Assembly (NCBI RefSeq): GCF_000198775.1 | Contig: NC_014722.1 | Location: 2,424,080 to 2,488,079, forward strand | DNA: 64,000 nucleotides | From: Mycetohabitans rhizoxinica HKI 454 | GTDB lineage: Bacteria > Pseudomonadota > Gammaproteobacteria > Burkholderiales > Burkholderiaceae | Direction: 5' to 3' | Shown here: positions 57,742-64,000 of the stretch, in pieces | Numbering within the stretch: position 1 is the first letter of the stretch | Layout of the letters: every line of letters begins with the position of its first letter | Program-made: the position numbers and the translations under genes | The notes under the pieces: generated by a model | What the model was told of the DNA's origin: nothing | What the model saw: only the letters and a program-made list of their open reading frames with translations | The model's database searches: none

Positions 57742-58626
57742 TCAGTCTCCCAGAGGTTGCCGCTCGCTACCGCCGCGATACATGTCGAGCGCATACTTAG
57801 TACGCCGTAATAGGTCGCGGCTCACGTCGCTTTGCCGCACGGCCAGCTCGGTGACGAGCACGTCCAAAGCCATCATCATCGCGTAGCGCGACGCCGACGG
57901 CTTGTAGATGAACTCGGTTTCTTGCGCAATCAGCGGTATCACCGTCTGAGCAATGCTGGCCAGCGGCGATGCGGGCGCGGTGATCGCCACCACGCTGGCG
58001 CCATACTCGCGCGCGATCTGGCAGCTGGCGACGATCTCGGGCAATTGCCCCGTCGCCGACAGGGCCACCACCGCCGTATCGGCCGACAGCGTGCTGGCCA
58101 CCATCCGCTGCAACGCTGCGTCCTGGTAGGTGGCGACAGGCCGCCCTAGCCGCACCAGCCTGAAGCGCAACTCGTCGGCGAGCGCAGTGGAGCCGCCGCC
58201 CATACCGAACACATAGATCATCCGCGCCGCCAGCAACACATCGACCGCCTGTGTCACCGGCGCGGCATCCAGCAACTGGACATTGGCCACCAATGTGGCG
58301 CAAATCTCGTCAAGAATACGCGCCGCGAGCGAGCCGTGCGCGCCACCGCGCATCTCGCGCAAGAAGCGCTCGCCCACGGCACCGGCCGAAGCCAGCCGCC
58401 ACTTCAACTCGCGAACGTCGCGGCAACCGACAGCCTTCGCAAAGCGCGTCACCGTCGCGATGCTGACGCCGGCGCGCCGGGCCAGTTCGCCGATGCTGGC
58501 CCGCGTCGAGCCGCACAGGTCATCCAGAATCAGGGCCGCGACCTTGCGCTCGGCCTCGCGCAACGCGGGCAGGCGCTGGGCGATCCGCGCAACGACGTCG
58601 AACACCGGCGGCTCAGTCTGGCTCAT
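57742..58626 (-). CDS. MurR/RpiR family transcriptional regulator
   Basis: The 294-residue protein has an N-terminal HTH_6 (STRASIGELARRAGVSIATVTRFAKAVG) and a C-terminal SIS sugar-isomerase-type effector domain (MIYVFGMGGGSTALADELRFRL and VVALSATGQLPEIVASCQIAR). It heads the operon with the D-aminoacylase and RidA genes and is divergent from the D-serine dehydratase-like gene, so it probably controls both. The ligand may be a D-amino acid derivative or an amino sugar. Confidence 0.9.
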   Translation of the reverse strand: MSQTEPPVFDVVARIAQRLPALREAERKVAALILDDLCGSTRASIGELARRAGVSIATVTRFAKAVGCRDVRELKWRLASAGAVGERFLREMRGGAHGSLAARILDEICATLVANVQLLDAAPVTQAVDVLLAARMIYVFGMGGGSTALADELRFRLVRLGRPVATYQDAALQRMVASTLSADTAVVALSATGQLPEIVASCQIAREYGASVVAITAPASPLASIAQTVIPLIAQETEFIYKPSASRYAMMMALDVLVTELAVRQSDVSRDLLRRTKYALDMYRGGSERQPLGD

Positions 58627-58664
58627 CGCGATGGCTTGTTACTAATTAACATGTCACGCTCATC

Positions 58665-58677
58665 GTACTTTTTGTAC
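58665..58677. promoter_or_regulatory. inverted repeat in the rpiR/D-amino-acid-lyase divergent gap
   Basis: GTAC-TTTTT-GTAC lies in the 136-base gap between the divergent genes, 40 bases from the regulator start. It is a plausible operator for the RpiR-type protein, but the arms are only four bases. Confidence 0.3.
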
Positions 58678-58762
58678 ACTACCCAGGTCAACCCCAGTAT
58701 TTTGGGTTTATCGTTGCCAGCACCCCGATCGTGATAACGCCACCCACGGAGCCCGTATCCCG

Positions 58763-60046
58763 ATGAAAGTTACAAATTATCTGCAAGCGACGATTGACCC
58801 GTTGTCCAAGGGATTGGGCGTGCTGCCAAGCGCGAGTGTGCCGCTGCGCGACGCGGCGCGACTGGCGTGGAACCTGTTGGCCGAAGACGTCAGCCTGCCG
58901 GCGGCGGTGCTGTACCGTGAACGCGTCCGGCATAACCTCGCTTGGATGCAGCAATTCGTCGATCAATACCAGGTGAAACTCGCGCCGCACGGCAAGACGA
59001 CGATGGCACCACAGTTGTTCCGCATGCAGTTGGACGGCGGTGCGTGGGGTATCACGCTGGCCACCGCCCATCAGACGCGCGCCGCCTATCATGGCGGCGT
59101 CGCCCGGGTACTGATGGCCAACCAGTTGGTGGGCAAGCGCAACATGGCGATCATTGCCGAGTTGCTGACCGATCCGGACTTCGAGTTCTACTGCCTGGTC
59201 GACTCGGCCGAGAGCGTCGACCAACTCGGCGCGTTTTTCCAGCATGCGCACCGTCCGCTGAACGTGCTGATAGAGCTTGGCGTGGCGGGCGGACGCACTG
59301 GCGTGCGCGACGCCGCACAGCGCGAGGCGGTGCTTGCCGCATTGGCAAGGTGGCCCACAAGCCTGGCGTTGGCGGGCATCGAGCTCTACGAAGGCGTGCT
59401 GTCCGATGAATCATCCGTGCGCACGCTGTTGCGCGAAGCAGTCACGCTCGTGCGCGAACTGCTGACGCAGCGTCGCTTCGCGCGCATGCCGGCCTTGCTC
59501 TCCGGCGCCGGATCTGCATGGTACGACGTGGTCGCCGACGAGTTCTCCCACGCGGGCGACGCAGCGCACGTCGAAGTGATACTGCGTCCCGGTTGCTATT
59601 TGACGCACGACGCAGGCCTTTACAAAAAAGCGCAAGCGCAGATCCTCGCGCGCAACCCGATTGCCCGGCGCATGGGCGAGGGGTTGCTGCCAGCGCTGCA
59701 ACTATGGGCGTATGTGCAATCGGTGCCCGAGGCGGACCGCGCGATCGTCGCGCTCGGCAAGCGCGACGCGGCGTTCGACGCCGGCCTGCCGGTGCCGGCA
59801 CGCCACTACCGACCGGCTGACGGCACGCGCCCGCCGCGCGAGGTAAGCGCCGAGGACGGCTGGGAAGTCACCGGGATGATGGACCAGCATGCCTATCTGC
59901 GGATTAAGCTCGGGTCGGACATCCGCGTCGGCGACATGATCGGGTTCGATATTTCGCATCCGTGCCTGACATTCGACAAGTGGCGCAACCTGCTGATGGT
60001 CGATGACGCGTATAACGTGGTCGAGGTCATCGAGACGTTTTTCTAG
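58763..60046 (+). CDS. D-serine dehydratase-like/D-threonine aldolase-like amino acid deaminase
   Basis: A fold-type III PLP enzyme of 427 residues. The Ala-racemase-like N-terminal barrel has the PLP lysine in VKLAPHGKTTMAPQLF, and the C-terminal D-ser_dehydrat domain has a zinc pair His/Cys in MMDQHAYLRI and ISHPCLTFDKWR. Such enzymes deaminate or cleave D-3-hydroxyamino acids. It is divergent from the RpiR regulator and the D-aminoacylase operon. Confidence 0.88.
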   Translation: MKVTNYLQATIDPLSKGLGVLPSASVPLRDAARLAWNLLAEDVSLPAAVLYRERVRHNLAWMQQFVDQYQVKLAPHGKTTMAPQLFRMQLDGGAWGITLATAHQTRAAYHGGVARVLMANQLVGKRNMAIIAELLTDPDFEFYCLVDSAESVDQLGAFFQHAHRPLNVLIELGVAGGRTGVRDAAQREAVLAALARWPTSLALAGIELYEGVLSDESSVRTLLREAVTLVRELLTQRRFARMPALLSGAGSAWYDVVADEFSHAGDAAHVEVILRPGCYLTHDAGLYKKAQAQILARNPIARRMGEGLLPALQLWAYVQSVPEADRAIVALGKRDAAFDAGLPVPARHYRPADGTRPPREVSAEDGWEVTGMMDQHAYLRIKLGSDIRVGDMIGFDISHPCLTFDKWRNLLMVDDAYNVVEVIETFF

Positions 60047-60575
60047 TCATTCGATGGCAGGCATGTCGCCGCGCTCGGCCTGGACTGGCGGCTCGCCATG
60101 CGTCACGCAACGCTCGATGTCCTTGAGCGCTTCCTCGAGCGCATGCAGCGCATCGTCGGACAACGCCCCGAGCGCACTTGCAAGAAACGCGTTGCGGCGC
60201 GGCAGCCCGTGCTCGACGGCCTGACGCCCCGCGTCCGTCAGCACGACATTGGTCAACCGGTTGTCCCGCTCGTCTGTACTGCGAGCGATCCACCCGAGGC
60301 TTTTCGAGTTGCTTCAACTGCCGGGTCAACGCGCCCGGGTCGATACTGAGCCGTTCCACGAGCCGCTTTTGCGACAGGTTCGGTCCGCTGTGTGGCGCAT
60401 CGTCGCGGCACGCCGCCCCCGTGCCCTGCTCGACAAGCCGTGCATGGTCGTAGAGTGCGAGTAGGATCCGCCAGCGGGGCAACGGCAAACCGACACGCGA
60501 TTCGAATGCGGTCATGAATGCACGGTAGGTCCGGCCAAATTGTTGAAATATCGCGATTCGCTCTTGCAGTTTCAC
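60047..60575 (-). pseudogene. MarR family regulator, frameshifted
   Basis: The first frame (ATG 60575) encodes the MarR N-terminus and winged helix (GRTYRAFMTAFESRVGLPLPRWRILLALYDH, NLSQKRLVERLSIDPGALTRQLKQLEK). One frame over, the match continues as LGWIARSTDERDNRLTNVVLTDAG, the beta-wing, and the C-terminal helices to PAIE at 60047. A single extra C after the LEK codons (near 60299) explains it. The first frame would end at 60027 with a scrambled tail and no wing. It immediately precedes the efflux gene product's stop in the opposite order: the efflux gene lies upstream, three bases away. Confidence 0.88.
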
Positions 60576-60578
60576 GGC

Positions 60579-62177
60579 CTACTCCGTCATTGTCGGCTCA
60601 TGCTTGGCGGAGTGCGCCAGTTGGATGGGCGGCACGCGCCGGGCGTACCACACCGCCCATATCGCAACAAGCGCGGCAAGCGCGATGCCCAGGTGGATCG
60701 CCCCCACCAATGCCTCACGCGCGCCCTCCAAGAGCGCGGCACCATCGTGCCCGGCCGCACCGACCTGCTGGATCAGCTGCTGCTGGGCTTGCCGGTTAAG
60801 CAGCACTTGTGGATCGCCGAACGCGTCGAGCCAAGCGCCGGCATGGTTGCGCGCCAGCGTATCGCGCACTGCGCTCACATACCAATGGGACACCAATGTT
60901 CCGGTCACTGCGGTGCCGAGCATGCCGCCGATCATGCGCAATGACTGCAGCAACGCCGTGGCAATCCCCAGATGCTCGCGACCGACGCTTTGCTGCACGA
61001 ATACCGTCAGGTTCGGCGTCACGAAGCCCAGCCCGAGTCCGCCGAGCGCCATGAATACCATTAGCAACGCCTGCGGCATCGCCCGCGTGGACACCGCCAC
61101 GCTCACGCATGACAACGCGAGCAGCGCAAAGCCAACGTGCAGCAGCGCATTGGGATGACGGATCCGCGTCACGATGCGCCCGTTTAGGATGCTGCCCAGC
61201 GTGATGCAGACCACCAGCGGCGTGACGACGAGGCCCGCATCGCGGGGCGACAGGCCGAAACCACCCTGGAGCAGCAACGGTACATAGAACAGCAGCGAGA
61301 ACATCGAGAAGCCCACCAACAGCGACAACGCAAAGAGCACGGACAAGCTTCGATGCCCGAACATGTCGATGGGCAGCATCGGCTGCGCTACGTGCCGCTC
61401 CCACTTCCATAGTCCCACCGCGCACAGCGCGCTGACCACGAGCAGCGCGCCAGTGCCGCACGTCAATCCGTGCTTGGGCAACAACTCGACGAATAGTTGC
61501 AGGCCGCATAACAAGGCCGCGATCAACACCGCGCCAAACCAATCCAGCCGCATCCGACCCTGGTGCTGCGCCTGCCGTAAATGCGGCAAACAACGCCAGA
61601 CAAAGCACAGCGACAATAATCCGATTGGCAGATTCACGTAGAACACCGCGCGCCATCCGCAATACTGCGTTAGGAATCCGCCGAGCGACGGGCCGACCGC
61701 ATTCGCGATGCCGAACGCCGAACTCAACATCACTTGCCAGCGCAGCCGGACGTGCGCATCGGGGAACAAATCCGGAATACAGGCGAACGCCGTGCCAACT
61801 AGCATGCCACCGCCCACCCCTTGCAAGGCGCGCGCGAGCACGAGAAACAGCATGTCGTGCGCGAGCCCGCACAGCACCGAGGCCGCCGTGAACAGAATGA
61901 TGGATGCAATGACGAACGGCTTGCGGCCGTAGTAGTCACCCAGCCGCCCGAAAATCGGCACGGTAATCACCGACGCCAACAAGTACACAGTCGCGACCCA
62001 CGCGTACAGGTCAAAGCCTTTGAGGTCTGCCACGATGGTGGGCAGCGCGGTGCCCACCACGGTCTGGTCGAACGCGACAAGCATCGTCACAAACGAGAGG
62101 CCCAGCATCGCAAGCAGCGATTCGCGAAACGGCAGTACCTGCCCGCTCGAATGTTGAGCGGAAGAGTCAAATGGCAT
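60579..62177 (-). CDS. DHA2-type (14-helix) MFS drug efflux transporter
   Basis: The 532-residue inner-membrane antiporter resembles EmrB/QacA-type pumps. Motifs are FVTMLVAFDQTVVGTALPTI (motif D1), GRLGDYYGRKPF (motif A), LARALQGVGGGML (motif B) and FGIANAVGPSLGGFL (motif C). It is followed after three bases by the frameshifted marR gene, its likely repressor, so the pump may be deregulated. The substrate is unknown. Confidence 0.92.
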   Translation of the reverse strand: MPFDSSAQHSSGQVLPFRESLLAMLGLSFVTMLVAFDQTVVGTALPTIVADLKGFDLYAWVATVYLLASVITVPIFGRLGDYYGRKPFVIASIILFTAASVLCGLAHDMLFLVLARALQGVGGGMLVGTAFACIPDLFPDAHVRLRWQVMLSSAFGIANAVGPSLGGFLTQYCGWRAVFYVNLPIGLLSLCFVWRCLPHLRQAQHQGRMRLDWFGAVLIAALLCGLQLFVELLPKHGLTCGTGALLVVSALCAVGLWKWERHVAQPMLPIDMFGHRSLSVLFALSLLVGFSMFSLLFYVPLLLQGGFGLSPRDAGLVVTPLVVCITLGSILNGRIVTRIRHPNALLHVGFALLALSCVSVAVSTRAMPQALLMVFMALGGLGLGFVTPNLTVFVQQSVGREHLGIATALLQSLRMIGGMLGTAVTGTLVSHWYVSAVRDTLARNHAGAWLDAFGDPQVLLNRQAQQQLIQQVGAAGHDGAALLEGAREALVGAIHLGIALAALVAIWAVWYARRVPPIQLAHSAKHEPTMTE

Positions 62178-62200
62178 CTTTGCGTATACAATAATTGCCT

Positions 62201-62243
62201 TATCAATTGATTGAAATTATAGCAAGGAAAGCCGCTCTAACAA
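62201..62243 (-). promoter_or_regulatory. promoter and possible MarR operator of the efflux operon
   Basis: On the minus strand TTGTTA (62238-62243) and TATAAT (62216-62221) are 16 bases apart. Just downstream, TATCAATTGATTGA contains the palindrome TCAATTGA, AT-rich like MarR-type sites. The promoter lies 39 bases before the start codon. Confidence 0.5.
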
Positions 62244-62304
62244 ATTCGCACGGATGGCCACGGCCGTCGTCGAATCGTCTTTTTGTGTTCCGGAGTTCAA
62301 TGCA

Positions 62305-63222
62305 ATGTCACATGCGCTCACTGCCCCATCGAATGCGACCATGCAGGATGCCGACCTGAAGGCGTTGCACAGCGCCAGGCAACTGTTAGAGCGCCCCGGC
62401 CTAGCGATCAAGCTGACCAGCTTGCTCGGCGCGCCGTTCGAGGCATTGCTGTCGCGCCTGCCGGCCGGCGCCAACGATAAAGTGCTCGATGCGACTCATA
62501 TCGCACTGCGCCGCTGCCTGCGCGCCGCGCTGCACAGCCTGGGCCACCGCGACAGCGCGTTGCCGTTGTCCACCGACTACACTCCGGCGATGGCTGATGC
62601 GCAGGCACGACCCGCCACGCTTGAGGCGATTGCGGCCCCGCGGCCGCGCAACTGGCTGCATAAGGTCGCGGTGGCAACCACGGGTGCGGCCGGCGGCGCA
62701 TTCGGGCTCGTCGCACTGCCGATCGAGCTACCCGTCACGACGACCTTGATGTTCCGCTCAATCTGCGACATCGCTCGGAGCGAGGGCGAGGATCTGTCCA
62801 CACTCGACGTGCAACTCGAATGCTTGTCGGTGCTTGCCATGGGCCACACTGCAATTGGGCCAGGCCGCGCGGAGATGGGCTACTTCTTCGTGCGAGGCGC
62901 ACTCGCGCAAGCGGTATCGAAGGCCTCCTCCGACGTCGCGGCCAAAGGCTTCGCGCATGGCATGGCTGCCCAGGCGTCCACTGCATTGGCCCGGTTGATC
63001 AATACCGTCGCCGCGCGCTTTTCGGTTCAAGTCGGCGAGCAAGTCGCCGCCAAATCCGTGCCGGCGCTCGGCGCGGTGCTTGGCGCACTGGTCAACGCGG
63101 CATTCATCGAGCATTTCCAGAACATGGCCCACGCGCACTTCACGGTACGCCGGCTGGAGCGACGCTATGGCGAGCCGACGGTGCGGGCCGCGTATGATGC
63201 AATTGCGCGGCACGCGCCATGA
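62305..63222 (+). CDS. EcsC family protein
   Basis: The 305-residue protein matches EcsC (named from a Bacillus ABC-exporter operon; function unknown). It shows the helix KVAVATTGAAGGAFGLVALPIELPVTTTLMFRSICDIA, LDVQLECLSVLAMG, an Ala-rich middle and LVNAAFIEHFQNMAHAHFTVRRLERRYG. GGAG nine bases before ATG 62305 decides the start over ATG 62254. It is divergent from the efflux pump. Confidence 0.83.
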   Translation: MSHALTAPSNATMQDADLKALHSARQLLERPGLAIKLTSLLGAPFEALLSRLPAGANDKVLDATHIALRRCLRAALHSLGHRDSALPLSTDYTPAMADAQARPATLEAIAAPRPRNWLHKVAVATTGAAGGAFGLVALPIELPVTTTLMFRSICDIARSEGEDLSTLDVQLECLSVLAMGHTAIGPGRAEMGYFFVRGALAQAVSKASSDVAAKGFAHGMAAQASTALARLINTVAARFSVQVGEQVAAKSVPALGAVLGALVNAAFIEHFQNMAHAHFTVRRLERRYGEPTVRAAYDAIARHAP

Positions 63223-63242
63223 TGGAAACCACGCGCATCGCG

Positions 63243-64000
63243 TCACGCCACAACGCGCGTTATGAACTGTGCCGCCTCCCGCAGCGCGCGTCGCGCCTCC
63301 GGAAGAAACGGCGCATAGATCTGCCATACGTGCGGCATGTCCGACCATATCCGGAACTGCGTCGACACGCCGACCTTACGCGCATTGTGCGCGACGCGCA
63401 CCGAGTCATCGAGCAGCACCTCGGTGCTACCCACTTGGATGAACAGCGGCGGCAATCCATGCAAATCCGCGTAGACCGGCGAGGCCAGCGGATGGACCGG
63501 CGACGCGTCGCCCAGGTATAGCTTCGCCGCGCGACTGATCACCGGCCCGGCAAACATTGGGTCCTGTCCATGATTGGAGGCGATCGACGCGCCAGATGCG
63601 GCCAGATCGGTCCACGGCGAGAACAGCACGGCCCCGGCTGGCAGCGGCTCACCCGCATCGCGCAGCGCAACCAGCGTGGCCAATGCGAGGCCGCCCCCCG
63701 CTGAATCGCCGGCGATCACGATAGAACTAGGCGCGTGCCACGCAAGCAACGCGCGGTAAGCCGCAAGCGCGTCGTGCAGCGCGGCCGGAAACGGATGTTC
63801 GGGGGCAAGCCGGTAGTCCAGCGCGAACAACGCGGCTCGTGCCCGCGCCGCCAACGCGAACGTGATCGTGCGATGCGTGCGCGGCGAACAGAAGTAGTAG
63901 CCGCCGCCATGCAGATAGAGCACCATCGGGCGCCCGCGGTCCGGCACCGGCGGCTCAGGCTCGAGCCATTCGCCGGCGAGCGGCGCACACCCACTGCCAT
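63243..64000 (-). CDS. HSL-type alpha/beta hydrolase (5' end outside window)
   Basis: This esterase/lipase of the hormone-sensitive-lipase family has the oxyanion motif VLYLHGGGYYFCSPRTHR, the nucleophile elbow IVIAGDSAGGGLALATL, and the catalytic His near DMPHVWQIYAPF. The frame is open to the window edge (EWLEPEPPVPDRG), so the first part is missing here. About 252 residues are visible. The substrate is unknown. Confidence 0.87.
   Translation of the reverse strand, partial: GSGCAPLAGEWLEPEPPVPDRGRPMVLYLHGGGYYFCSPRTHRTITFALAARARAALFALDYRLAPEHPFPAALHDALAAYRALLAWHAPSSIVIAGDSAGGGLALATLVALRDAGEPLPAGAVLFSPWTDLAASGASIASNHGQDPMFAGPVISRAAKLYLGDASPVHPLASPVYADLHGLPPLFIQVGSTEVLLDDSVRVAHNARKVGVSTQFRIWSDMPHVWQIYAPFLPEARRALREAAQFITRVVA

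Overview
This window looks like a chromosome segment of a high-GC betaproteobacterium of the Burkholderiaceae. The evidence is protein-level resemblance to Burkholderia-type LptD, UbiB, TyrS, ErpA, GdhA and the DUF3683 oxidoreductase, the dusB-fis pair, and a gene order that matches Burkholderia core blocks as I remember them. Seven genes here are broken (amgK, anmK, a class II glutamine amidotransferase, a PAS/EAL signalling gene, a TPMT-like methyltransferase, a fadB-type gene and a marR gene), and murU seems to be missing from its usual place. Such decay points to a host-associated lineage under genome reduction, for example a Mycetohabitans-like endosymbiont. That species guess is inference.

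Layout. 1-9.6 kb: the 5' end of lptD, an amgK remnant, pepP-ubiH, dusB-fis, purH and ruvC-ruvA-ruvB. 9.9-15.4 kb: tyrS-dtd, an M23 peptidase followed by a broken anmK, erpA and the rplM-rpsI operon. 15.5-16.8 kb: a candidate small RNA with anti-Shine-Dalgarno loops, an OsmC-type gene and RNase P RNA. 16.8-25.5 kb: pyrC-DUF3025, a glutamine amidotransferase remnant, the gltIJKL glutamate/aspartate transporter, gdhA and a LysR regulator. 26-28.6 kb: a thioesterase, a collapsed PAS/EAL gene beside a probable insertion-sequence scar, a nitrate-reductase-associated protein and fdhD.

28.6-36 kb is a beta-oxidation cluster: a TetR/PsrA-like regulator, an acyl-CoA dehydrogenase, a frameshifted HCDH/ECH fusion, a thiolase and an enoyl-CoA hydratase, with palindromic operators upstream. 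36-50.5 kb carries clsB-nudB-aspS-DUF502-fmdB, a truncated methyltransferase, the ubiquinone genes ubiB-ubiJ-ubiE with a Tim44-like gene, DUF971, a HIT protein and a 1357-residue FAD/Fe-S oxidoreductase. 50.9-55.7 kb: an exported GH64-type beta-1,3-glucanase, ilvA, queF and yaeQ. 55.8-60.1 kb is a D-amino-acid cluster (RidA, N-acyl-D-amino-acid deacylase, RpiR regulator, D-serine dehydratase-like enzyme). 60-64 kb: a frameshifted marR beside a DHA2 efflux pump, an EcsC protein and the end of an HSL-type hydrolase.

The most interesting points are the candidate sRNA at 15558-15649, the apparent joint loss of the AnmK/AmgK/MurU cell-wall recycling route, a PsrA-type operator before the beta-oxidation cluster, a probably Tat-exported beta-1,3-glucanase, and an efflux pump whose repressor gene is frameshifted. 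I found no CRISPR array, tRNA gene, prophage or complete mobile element.
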